The notes under the pieces were generated by a model. That model had not been told where the DNA came from, did no database searches, and was given only the letters and a program-made list of their open reading frames with translations. A stretch of DNA of 19,622 bases from Bacillota bacterium. Its GTDB lineage: Bacteria > Bacillota > Clostridia > Acetivibrionales > DSM-1351. Below are positions 1-6,532 of this stretch, one piece after another (position 1 is the stretch's first letter; every line of letters begins with the position of its first letter). Location: NCBI GenBank assembly GCA_023441625.1, contig JAEZOA010000115.1:1-19622 (forward strand), read 5' to 3'. Both the position numbers and the translations under genes were made by a program.

Positions 1-176
1 CTTTTTTAAACCATCAAGTGGTAGGGGGGACTAACTAATCCACAGTATCTTAAAACAGCATAGCTTAACCTCTAGAAAAGGTAAAGAAAAGCTATGACTA
101 TATAATACGAGGGGGACCGAGTCCATGTCAGTAATTTAACTGAGTTTTGTACCAAATGCGGGGCATGGACATAATT
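1..176 (+). promoter_or_regulatory. Structured 5' leader of hisG
   Basis: No gene is visible here. The region contains an 8-bp inverted repeat (CATAGCTT at 59-66, AAGCTATG at 89-96) that would form a long-looped hairpin. A 7-bp pair joins GTCCATG (121-127) to CATGGAC (164-170), just before the hisG start. GTCC at 121-124 can instead pair with GGAC at 114-117, so two exclusive folds are possible. A G-rich run ending in GGAC occurs twice (24-31 and 111-117). The first bases (CTT TTT TAA) could be the end of an upstream gene, perhaps hisZ, but this cannot be shown. It matches no riboswitch class I can name. The RNA structure is an inference from complementarity. Confidence 0.5.
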
Positions 177-827
177 ATGAGATATTTAACTATTGCACTT
201 TCAAAAGGAAGACTTACTGAAATGTCAATTGAATTGTTTGAAAATATAGGGATTGATTGCTCTGAGCTCAAAGCTTCAACTAGAAAGCTAATATTGTCAG
301 ATGAGAAAAACAAGATTAAATTCTTTTTATCAAAGCCTGCAGATGTTCCTACATATGTTGAATATGGTGCTGCTGATATAGGAATTGTGGGAAAGGACAC
401 CTTGCTTGAGGAAGGTAGAAATCTGTACGAAGTACTTGATCTAGGGTATGCTGCTTGCAAAATGGCACTTGCAGGACCAGCAGAACTAGAAGGAAAAATA
501 GATGAGCTCAATATTAAAAGAGTGGGAACAAAATATCCTAACATTGCCAGAAATTACTTTGAGAAATTTAGAAGAGAGAGTGTTGAGATAATTAAGCTTA
601 ACGGTTCTGTTGAACTAGCTCCATTAGTTGGTCTATCTGAGGTTATAGTAGACCTGGTAGAGAGTGGACGTACATTAAAGGAGAATGGCTTGGTAGTACT
701 GGATACAATCGCGGATATAAGTGCTAGGATGGTTGTTAATAGAGTTAGTATGAAAATGGAGAACGACCGTATTCAGAGAATTATTAATGGGGTAGCAGAG
801 CAGTTAGGAGGTAAAAAGAATGCTTAA
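177..827 (+). CDS. hisG: ATP phosphoribosyltransferase, short form, catalytic subunit
   Basis: This enzyme joins ATP and PRPP to give phosphoribosyl-ATP, the first committed and feedback-controlled step of histidine synthesis in the cytoplasm. Visible signatures are the N-terminal IALSKGRL (residues 6-13), ADIGIVGKD (66-74), KYPNIARNYF (119-128), and the PRPP-binding stretch around 155-171 ending SGRTLKENG. At 216 residues it is the short form, which lacks the C-terminal regulatory domain and, in characterised members, works as a complex with the HisS-like protein HisZ. No hisZ is in the window. I chose ATG 177 because MRYLTIALSKGRL fits the family N-terminus and because the distance from a GCATGGA element to the start (7 bases) matches that at purC. 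Starts at 147 (TTG) and 165 (ATG) are possible but give atypical extensions. The end overlaps hisD by 8 bases. Confidence 0.95.
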   Translation: MRYLTIALSKGRLTEMSIELFENIGIDCSELKASTRKLILSDEKNKIKFFLSKPADVPTYVEYGAADIGIVGKDTLLEEGRNLYEVLDLGYAACKMALAGPAELEGKIDELNIKRVGTKYPNIARNYFEKFRRESVEIIKLNGSVELAPLVGLSEVIVDLVESGRTLKENGLVVLDTIADISARMVVNRVSMKMENDRIQRIINGVAEQLGGKKNA

Positions 828-2121
828 TATAGTTGATTTACGCAAGGATAATAATGGAGCAGAGGCTAATAAAATATATGAAAGGTTAATTGAAAGAACA
901 AAGACCAACGATAGTGGCAACATTCTAAATATTGTTGCTGAAATAGTGAATGATGTAAAAAAATCTGGTGACAAGGCATTGCGGGAGTATACTAAGAAAT
1001 TTGATAACTCAGAGCTAGAATGTATAAGGGTATCAGAGGAGGAAATAACTGCAGCATATAAGGAGATTGATGAAGAGCTAATTCAGACAATAAAAAGAGC
1101 TCAGAAAAACATATATAGCTTTCATGAAAAGCAGCTACAGAATAGTTGGATTAGCCCAAAAGAGGATGGAACTGTATTAGGGCAGCTAGTAAGTCCCTTG
1201 GAAAAGGTTGGTTTATATGTTCCTGGAGGAACAGCTCCGATTATATCATCTGTTTTAATGACTGCTGTTCCAGCAAAAGTTGCAGGTGTTTCAAAAATGA
1301 TTATGTGTACTCCTCCTAAAAATGGTAAGGTAAATCCAGCCATGTTGGTAGCTGCAAGAGAAGCTGGAATTGATGAGGTGTATGGAGTTGGGGGAGCTCA
1401 AGCTATTGCTGCAATGGCATATGGAACTGAGACAATACCCTGTGTAGATAAAATTTGTGGGCCTGGAAATGTTTATGTATCGACAGCTAAAAGGCTTATA
1501 TTCGGAGATTGCGATATTGACATGTTTGCGGGACCAAGTGAGATATTGGTAATAGCCGATTCAACTGCAAAACCGGAATATGTAGCTGCTGACCTGCTCT
1601 CTCAGGCAGAGCATGATGTACTTGCATCATCAGTACTTATTACAAATGATGAAAGCTTGGTTTCAAAGGTTATTGCTGAGATAGAAAAGCAGTTGGCTAA
1701 ATTGAGTAGAGGAACAATAATAGAAAAATCTTTAAAAGATTATGGATTTGCTATTTTGGTAGACAATATTGAAAGTGCTATTGAGGTTTCAAACAACATA
1801 GCACCTGAACATCTTGAACTTTGCATAGATGAACCTATGGGAGTACTGGGTCTAATAAAAAACGCAGGAGCAATATTCATAGGGAACTATTCTCCAGAGC
1901 CTCTTGGTGACTATATGGCAGGACCTAGTCATGTATTACCGACTAGCGGTACTGCGAGATTTTCTTCACCTGTAAACGTAGACCAGTTTATTAAAAAGAC
2001 CAGTTTAATATATTATAACAGGAAGGCTCTTGAGAAAACCAGTGAGGACATTGTGAGATTTGCAGAAGCGGAGCTTTTAGATGCCCATGCAAATGCTGTT
2101 AAAGCTAGGTTTGATGCTTAA
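820..2121 (+). CDS. hisD: Histidinol dehydrogenase
   Basis: It oxidises L-histidinol to L-histidine in two NAD-dependent steps, the last reactions of the pathway. The 433 residues match the family length of about 430. Recognisable blocks are ICGPGNVYVSTAKR (212-225), FAGPSEILVIAD (236-247), LLSQAEHD (259-266), NIAPEHLEL (326-334) and GDYMAGPSHVLPTSGTAR (363-380). By family comparison the zinc ligands are Gln262, His265, Asp364 and His423, and the catalytic pair is Glu330-His331; all are present. The ATG lies inside the end of hisG, with an AGGAGGT site about 8 bases upstream, so the two genes are probably translationally coupled. An 87-base gap with a weak hairpin follows before hisC. Confidence 0.97.
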   Translation: MLNIVDLRKDNNGAEANKIYERLIERTKTNDSGNILNIVAEIVNDVKKSGDKALREYTKKFDNSELECIRVSEEEITAAYKEIDEELIQTIKRAQKNIYSFHEKQLQNSWISPKEDGTVLGQLVSPLEKVGLYVPGGTAPIISSVLMTAVPAKVAGVSKMIMCTPPKNGKVNPAMLVAAREAGIDEVYGVGGAQAIAAMAYGTETIPCVDKICGPGNVYVSTAKRLIFGDCDIDMFAGPSEILVIADSTAKPEYVAADLLSQAEHDVLASSVLITNDESLVSKVIAEIEKQLAKLSRGTIIEKSLKDYGFAILVDNIESAIEVSNNIAPEHLELCIDEPMGVLGLIKNAGAIFIGNYSPEPLGDYMAGPSHVLPTSGTARFSSPVNVDQFIKKTSLIYYNRKALEKTSEDIVRFAEAELLDAHANAVKARFDA

Positions 2122-2162
2122 TTACTCAAATTTCCACTGATAAGTATGAACACCTACAATTT

Positions 2163-2193
2163 TCAACTGGGGAAGTTGAGTTGATTATTTTTT
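2163..2193 (+). terminator. Weak hairpin plus T-run between hisD and hisC
   Basis: TCAACT (2163-2168) pairs with AGTTGA (2174-2179) around a GGGGA loop. A run of six T follows at 2188-2193, eight bases after the stem. The stem is short and AT-rich and the T-run is offset, so it is at most a partial attenuator inside the operon. It may be chance. Confidence 0.25.
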
Positions 2194-2208
2194 AGTTTGG
2201 AGGATGGC

Positions 2209-3285
2209 ATGATAGAACAATTAATAAGGCCAGAAATCAGGAGTTTTATACCATATAATGCAAATCAGCAGCCCTATAAAATTAAGCTTGATGCAAATGA
2301 AAGCCCTTTTAATATGCCATTAGAGGTGAGAGAAAAGCTTGCAGCTTTTATCCTAAGGGATCCAAAGCTAAATCTCTATCCAGATACCGATTCCAGCCAA
2401 TTAAGAAAGGCTATAGGAAAGCACTGGAGTATTGATGAAGAGAAAATAGTAGTTGGTACTGGCTCAGATCAGCTAATTCAAGTTTTGACTAATGTATTTA
2501 TAGGTTGTGAAGACAAGATACTATATCCAGTTCCATCATTCGGCATGTATAGAGATGCGTGCTTGATTGCAGGGGGAAAGCCCATTAAATATGTGCTTGA
2601 GCCAAAAGATAAATATGAGTATTCAAAAGAAAAAATTATTGATACATATGAAAAAGAACAGCCTAAAATCATTTATATTTGTAACCCCAACAACCCTACT
2701 GGTAACATAATGTCAAGTGATGATATTCTTGAGGTGTTAAAGCATTGCCGCAAGTCTGTTGTTGTAGTTGACGAAGCTTATGCAGAGTTTTGTGATACAA
2801 CAGTAATTCCCTATGTTGATGAATACCAAAACCTCTTAGTGCTGAGAACCTTCTCAAAAGCATTTGGTTTAGCAGGAGTGAGATGTGGCTATTCTATTTC
2901 CTGTTCTCAATTAGCAAGGGCGATAAAATTAGTTCTTCCGCCGTACAACATAAGTTCAATATCTCAGTATGCTGCAGAATTAGTTTTATCTGAGAAAGCA
3001 CAAATATATAAAAATATTGCATTACTTATAGAGCAAAGAGAGTGGATGTCTGACAAGCTATCAGAACTAAAAGGAGTAACGGTGTACAATTCCTTTGCTA
3101 ATTTTATATTAGTAAAAGTCAATAACTTAAAAGAGGTTAATAAAAAGCTGTGTGAGAGGGGCATATTTGTTAGAGTCTTTGGAACTGAACCACTATTGGA
3201 AAACTGCTTAAGAATTACTATGGGCACTTCAGAACAAAATGCCATTTTTCTTGATGAACTTACTAGTATCTGTTATAATAATTAA
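2209..3285 (+). CDS. hisC: Histidinol-phosphate aminotransferase
   Basis: A PLP-dependent class I/II aminotransferase that converts imidazole acetol phosphate and glutamate to histidinol phosphate. The 358 residues are normal for the family. Seen are LDANESPF (27-34) near the N-terminus, CNPNNPTG (158-165), DEAYAEF (188-194), and TFSKAFGLAGVRCGY (214-228), in which Lys217 is the PLP Schiff-base lysine. A frame extension to a TTG at 2197 is possible, but that TTG is part of the TTGGAGG ribosome-binding site. ATG 2209 sits 5 bases after GGAGG and is preferred. It continues the his operon, 64 bases before hisB. Confidence 0.95.
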   Translation: MIEQLIRPEIRSFIPYNANQQPYKIKLDANESPFNMPLEVREKLAAFILRDPKLNLYPDTDSSQLRKAIGKHWSIDEEKIVVGTGSDQLIQVLTNVFIGCEDKILYPVPSFGMYRDACLIAGGKPIKYVLEPKDKYEYSKEKIIDTYEKEQPKIIYICNPNNPTGNIMSSDDILEVLKHCRKSVVVVDEAYAEFCDTTVIPYVDEYQNLLVLRTFSKAFGLAGVRCGYSISCSQLARAIKLVLPPYNISSISQYAAELVLSEKAQIYKNIALLIEQREWMSDKLSELKGVTVYNSFANFILVKVNNLKEVNKKLCERGIFVRVFGTEPLLENCLRITMGTSEQNAIFLDELTSICYNN

Positions 3286-3349
3286 CGAACATTAAGGTCA
3301 AAAAGTTAAAAAAGGTTCGGAATTTATAATGTGAAGGGGAGGGATACTT

Positions 3350-3934
3350 TTGCGAGAGGGCTTAGTAAACAGGAATACAAAAGAAACCCAGATTAAAATA
3401 CACATTAATCTTGATGGTAAGGGCGATTGCAATGCTAGCACAGGTATAGGTTTCTTTGACCATATGTTAGTATTATTCACTAAACATGGTCTAATGGATT
3501 GTGACTTTGATGTGAAGGGTGATTTACAGGTTGATTGTCATCATACAGTGGAGGATACAGGTATTGCATTGGGCTTGGCAATCAAGCAGGCTCTTGGTGA
3601 TAAAAAATCTATAAAGAGATATGGCAACGCTTTTGTTCCTATGGATGAGTCTCTTGTTCAGGTCTCTTTGGATTTAAGTGATAGGCCATTTTTGGTTTTC
3701 GATGCTAATCTTCCACAACAAGCAGTGGGACAAATGGATACACAACTTGTTGAAGAGTTCTTCAGAGCAGTAGCATTTAATGCAGGAATTACCCTTCATA
3801 TAAAACTTCTGCATGGGGTAAATTGCCATCACATTATAGAAGCCATGTTCAAGGCTTTTGGCAGGGCTCTTGACGAGGCGACGAAAATTGATACAAGAAT
3901 AGTAGGAGTAATGTCAACAAAAGGACTACTTTAA
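3350..3934 (+). CDS. hisB: Imidazoleglycerol-phosphate dehydratase
   Basis: It dehydrates imidazole glycerol phosphate to imidazole acetol phosphate, using two Mn ions. The protein is the monofunctional 194-residue form, without the histidinol-phosphatase domain fused in enterobacterial HisB. A separate histidinol phosphatase must be encoded outside the window. The histidine-rich metal motifs are clear: GFFDHMLVLFTKHG (34-47), DCHHTVEDTG (62-71) and NCHHIIEAMFKAFGRAL (158-174). The start is TTG 3350, six bases after GGGGAGGG, and MREGLVNRNTKET fits the usual MREA-R-RKT-ET beginning. No ATG in this frame gives the full N-terminus. Confidence 0.95.
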   Translation: MREGLVNRNTKETQIKIHINLDGKGDCNASTGIGFFDHMLVLFTKHGLMDCDFDVKGDLQVDCHHTVEDTGIALGLAIKQALGDKKSIKRYGNAFVPMDESLVQVSLDLSDRPFLVFDANLPQQAVGQMDTQLVEEFFRAVAFNAGITLHIKLLHGVNCHHIIEAMFKAFGRALDEATKIDTRIVGVMSTKGLL

Positions 3935-3980
3935 TTTAATTTTTGGATAAAAGATATCAGAGGTACAGCGTGAAAAATAG

Positions 3981-4005
3981 AGCCCAAATGTGGGCATGGA
4001 GGTTA
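3981..4005 (+). repeat. First copy of the purC-leader direct repeat
   Basis: About 25 bases that recur with one base missing at 4075-4098. It contains GCCCA (3982-3986) and TGGGC (3991-3995), a perfect 5-bp hairpin with an AATG loop, then CATGGAGG with the ribosome-binding site of a short ORF at 4008. The same core, CCAAATG-N-GGGCATGGA, is also found before hisG (152-169). Confidence 0.85.
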
Positions 4006-4007
4006 GC

Positions 4008-4076
4008 TTGAAAGAATCAAAATGCAGTTATGATTTAATTGCGTACCTCCATGTAATCTTTTCAATACTATTTTAG
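4008..4076 (+). CDS. Possible 22-residue leader peptide upstream of purC
   Basis: A short ORF starts at TTG 4008, five bases after GGAGG (3999-4003), and ends at TAG 4074-4076. It would encode 22 residues beginning MKESKCSYDLIAY, with a hydrophobic end (VIFSILF). The TTG sits exactly 7 bases after GCATGGA, the same spacing as the starts of hisG and purC, which is the main reason to believe it is translated. Codons 13-16 contain ACCTCCATG, complementary to the purC ribosome-binding site, so ribosomes here would change that pairing. It has one His codon and no run of any amino acid, so it is not a classical his attenuator peptide. No family is recognised. It could be a relic of a duplicated initiation region. 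Confidence 0.45.
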   Translation: MKESKCSYDLIAYLHVIFSILF

Positions 4077-4096
4077 CCCAAATGTGGCATGGAGGT
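4045..4096 (+). promoter_or_regulatory. Anti-SD hairpin sequestering the purC start region
   Basis: ACCTCCATG (4045-4053) is perfectly complementary to CATGGAGGT (4088-4096), which contains the purC ribosome-binding site. The 34-base loop resembles the 36-base loop between the equivalent arms before hisG. The same arm can instead pair with CATGGAGGT at 3995-4003, so the two structures exclude each other. Complementarity is seen directly; the switching role is inferred. Confidence 0.55.
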
Positions 4097-4098
4097 TA
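4075..4098 (+). repeat. Second copy of the purC-leader direct repeat, with purC SD
   Basis: It repeats 3981-4005 with one G fewer in the GGG run, which weakens the GCCCA/TGGGC hairpin of the first copy to about 3 bp. It supplies GGAGG (4091-4095) five bases before the purC ATG, and its first bases overlap the stop codon of the upstream short ORF. Confidence 0.85.
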
Positions 4099-4100
4099 TT

Positions 4101-4982
4101 ATGCTTATTAACAACACAGATTTTATAAGACTGCCCTTATTTATAAAGGGAAAGGTACGAAATGTTTATGATTTAGGTGACAAACTTCTTATTGTTGTAA
4201 CAGATAGAATATCGGCTTTTGATGTCGTTTTTTCAGAGTTGATTCCAAATAAGGGAGCACTTCTAAATAGCATATCTGCTTTTTGGTTTGATTATACGAA
4301 GGATGTTATAGGAAATCATGTAATAACTACAGATGTTAACAAGTATCCAAAAGAGCTATCAGTTTTTAAAGAGGAGCTTGAAGGAAGGTCCATGCTAGTA
4401 AAGAAAATTGATATGCTTCCTGCTGAATGTATAGTAAGAGGATATCTTGAGGGTTCAGGACTTAAAGAATATCAACAAACAGGCAGCATATGTGGAATAA
4501 AGCTACCAGCAGGTTTGAAACAGGCTGATAAGCTGCCAGAACCAATATTTACTCCGTCCACAAAGGAGTCAGAGGGACATGATGTAAATGTTTCCTTTGA
4601 AGTGCTCTGTGACAGAATTGGAGTAGAAATGGCAACAAAATTAAAGGATGCAAGTATTAATTTATACTTAAAAGCTAGTAAGCATGCGGAGAACAAGGGA
4701 CTTATTCTAGCGGATACCAAGTTTGAGTTTGGTATATCTGAAGGAGAATTATTGGTTGGAGATGAGGTGTGTACACCTGATTCCTCACGCTTTTGGTCAA
4801 TGGAGGAATACCAGCCTGGCAGAGCACAAAAGAGCTTTGATAAGCAGTTCTTAAGAGAGTATCTTGAAAGTCTTACATGGGATAAACAGCCTCCAGCTCC
4901 TAAACTTCCTGAGGAAGTTATTAAAAAGACAGAAGAGAAATATTTAGAAGCTTATGAGAGAATTACTGGAAAAAAATTCTGA
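4101..4982 (+). CDS. purC: SAICAR synthetase (phosphoribosylaminoimidazole-succinocarboxamide synthase)
   Basis: It couples CAIR and aspartate with ATP to form SAICAR in de novo purine synthesis. Seen are KVRNVYDLGDKLLIVVTDR (18-36, nucleotide-binding N-lobe), VRGYLEGSGLKEY (112-124), FTPSTKESEGHD (150-161), LADTKFEFG (203-211) and GDEVCTPDSSRFW (220-232). The 293 residues match the longer PurC type rather than the roughly 240-residue one. ATG 4101 follows GGAGG by five bases; an in-frame ATG at 4089 lies inside the repeat, before the SD, and is unlikely. A purine gene in the middle of a his operon is notable: HisH/HisF releases AICAR, and SAICAR is the precursor of AICAR. hisH follows after 16 bases. 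Confidence 0.96.
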   Translation: MLINNTDFIRLPLFIKGKVRNVYDLGDKLLIVVTDRISAFDVVFSELIPNKGALLNSISAFWFDYTKDVIGNHVITTDVNKYPKELSVFKEELEGRSMLVKKIDMLPAECIVRGYLEGSGLKEYQQTGSICGIKLPAGLKQADKLPEPIFTPSTKESEGHDVNVSFEVLCDRIGVEMATKLKDASINLYLKASKHAENKGLILADTKFEFGISEGELLVGDEVCTPDSSRFWSMEEYQPGRAQKSFDKQFLREYLESLTWDKQPPAPKLPEEVIKKTEEKYLEAYERITGKKF

Positions 4983-4998
4983 TTAGACGGAGATAAGT

Positions 4999-5607
4999 AT
5001 GATTGCTATCATCGACTATGGTGTTGGAAATTTGGCAAGTGTTCAAAAGGCATTTAGCTTTATAGGATATAATTCAATAATAACCTCGAATCATGCAGAA
5101 ATATTAGCAGCTGATAAAGTGATTTTACCAGGTGTCGGAGCTTTTGCTGATGCTATGAATAGCTTGGAAAAAACAAATATGATTTCTGTTATTCATAAGG
5201 TAGCTGAAAAAGAAACCCCTCTTTTAGGCATTTGCTTAGGTATGCAGCTAATGTTCGATTACAGTACTGAGGGCGGAGAAAGAGTTCAGGGACTTGGTCT
5301 GCTTAAGGGCAGTATAACACAATTTCCTTTAGACATGGGACTCAAGGTTCCCCATATGGGGTGGAATAGCCTGCAAATTAAGCAGCATAATGGTATTTTT
5401 AAAGGTATACAGGAAAATAGCTATGTGTATTTTGTTCACTCATATTATTTGACAGCCCAGAACAACTATGATGTTGGGGCTACCTGCCATTATGGTATTG
5501 AGTTTGATTGCGCTGTATGTAAAGGAAATATTATGGGTACACAGTTCCACCCTGAAAAGAGTGGAGATGTAGGATTAAATATACTTAAGAATTTTGCAGA
5601 TATGTGA
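4999..5607 (+). CDS. hisH: Imidazole glycerol phosphate synthase, glutaminase subunit
   Basis: A class I glutamine amidotransferase that releases ammonia from glutamine and channels it through HisF to make IGP and AICAR. The triad is visible: Cys79 in LGICLGMQL (76-84), then His184 and Glu186 in QFHPEKSG (182-189). MIAIIDYGVGNLASV at the N-terminus and LPGVGAFADAM (43-53), the oxyanion-strand region, are typical. At 202 residues it is normal length. The start is ATG 4999, with GACGGAG about 7 bases upstream. Its partner hisF is two genes downstream, after an unusual 197-base gap with several hairpins. Confidence 0.96.
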   Translation: MIAIIDYGVGNLASVQKAFSFIGYNSIITSNHAEILAADKVILPGVGAFADAMNSLEKTNMISVIHKVAEKETPLLGICLGMQLMFDYSTEGGERVQGLGLLKGSITQFPLDMGLKVPHMGWNSLQIKQHNGIFKGIQENSYVYFVHSYYLTAQNNYDVGATCHYGIEFDCAVCKGNIMGTQFHPEKSGDVGLNILKNFADM

Positions 5608-5614
5608 GTTATGT

Positions 5615-5663
5615 GAAGGCAGATTATACTGAGAGCATTACACTTTCAAAATAATCTGCCTTC
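5615..5663 (+). repeat. 13-bp perfect inverted repeat between hisH and hisA
   Basis: GAAGGCAGATTAT (5615-5627) and ATAATCTGCCTTC (5651-5663) are perfect complements around a 23-base loop. No T-run follows, so this is not a standard intrinsic terminator. It begins eight bases after the hisH stop. Possible roles are RNA stabilisation, processing or part of a larger folded leader for hisA. Confidence 0.75.
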
Positions 5664-5689
5664 AACGGAATTTATACTTTATAGGTATC

Positions 5690-5757
5690 ACGCCTTACAG
5701 GGGCTCATTGTAAGGGCGTATTTAATTAACATAAGCAATGTTGGCTTTCCAACTTGC
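5690..5757 (+). promoter_or_regulatory. Two further hairpins in the hisA leader
   Basis: ACGCCTTACA (5690-5699) pairs with TGTAAGGGCGT (5709-5719) with one bulged G. GCAATGTTGG (5735-5744) pairs with CCAACTTGC (5749-5757) around a CTTT loop with one bulge. A T-rich but broken stretch follows the second (5758-5775), so it could act as a weak terminator. Together with the 13-bp repeat upstream, this gives three consecutive hairpins in 197 bases. No promoter of good quality is seen. Confidence 0.5.
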
Positions 5758-5804
5758 GTTGTTTAATAAAATTTTAGTGAGTCAGAAAGGTTTATGGTAA
5801 TACG

Positions 5805-6521
5805 ATGATTCTATATCCTGCAATTGATATTATTAATGGTAAATGTGTAAGGCTACAGCAGGGTAGCTATGATGATGTGACTGTGTTTGGAGATAACCCT
5901 GTAGAAATTGCAATGAAATGGCAGGAACAGGGTGCGCAGTATTTACATGTTGTTGATTTGGATGGAGCTAGGTCAGGTAATTCTGAAAATGCTGGTGTTA
6001 TTAAACAAATTGCAACGAAATTAACTATCCCTGTTCAGCTAGGCGGAGGAATTAGAAGCTTAGATGCAATAGAAAAAATTCTTTCTTATGGGGTCAGCAG
6101 GGTGATTCTTGGAACGTCTGCTGTTAATAATCAGGAAATGCTAAAAGAAGCCCTTAAGGAATTCAAGGACAAAATTGTTGTTGGCATAGATGCAAAAGAT
6201 GGTATGGTTGCTATACATGGTTGGGAACAGACAAGTGATTTTACAGCTATTGAATTTGCAAGAAAAGTTGAACAGTTAGGTACAAAAACAATTATTTATA
6301 CTGATATTTCAAGAGATGGAATGTTAAAGGGGCCAAACCTGACAGCAATGAGTGAAATGGCAAAGGCTGTCAACATATCAGTCATTGCCTCTGGCGGAGT
6401 AAGCTGTCTGAAGGACATAACTGATTTAAAAGCTACTGGTGTGACAGGAGCTATTGTTGGAAAAGCATTATACACGGGGAACATTGATTTAAAAGAAGCA
6501 ATTGATTCTTTAGGGAAGTAG
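5805..6521 (+). CDS. hisA: ProFAR isomerase (HisA)
   Basis: It isomerises ProFAR to PRFAR in a (beta/alpha)8 barrel. Catalytic Asp8 (PAIDI, 5-9) and Asp129 (GIDAKDG, 127-133) are present, as are the two phosphate-binding halves, QLGGGIRS (78-85) and ASGGVS (195-200) followed by VGKALY (218-223). The protein has 238 residues, normal length. The ATG at 5805 has only a weak SD: AAAGG at 5786-5790 is 14 bases away. Four-codon ATG GTA ATA CGA TGA starts at 5794 and its stop overlaps the hisA ATG, so translation may be coupled or inefficient. hisF follows after 11 bases. Confidence 0.96.
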   Translation: MILYPAIDIINGKCVRLQQGSYDDVTVFGDNPVEIAMKWQEQGAQYLHVVDLDGARSGNSENAGVIKQIATKLTIPVQLGGGIRSLDAIEKILSYGVSRVILGTSAVNNQEMLKEALKEFKDKIVVGIDAKDGMVAIHGWEQTSDFTAIEFARKVEQLGTKTIIYTDISRDGMLKGPNLTAMSEMAKAVNISVIASGGVSCLKDITDLKATGVTGAIVGKALYTGNIDLKEAIDSLGK

Positions 6522-6532
6522 GATTGAGATAA

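Noticed and set aside
101..106. TATAAT upstream of hisG as a promoter -10
   Set aside because: No acceptable -35 at 15-19 bases; it falls between leader hairpins in a very AT-rich stretch.
106..124. T-box-like core before hisG (GGGGGACCGAG resembles part of AGGGTGGNACCGCG)
   Set aside because: The tRNA-pairing TGG is absent, no terminator/antiterminator pair follows, and no specifier stem is visible within the window.
3325..3330. TATAAT between hisC and hisB as an internal promoter
   Set aside because: No -35 at the right distance; likely AT-rich background.
3935..4100. Known purine, PRPP, ZTP, THF or guanidine riboswitch before purC
   Set aside because: None of the conserved cores of these classes could be found in the leader as I recall them.
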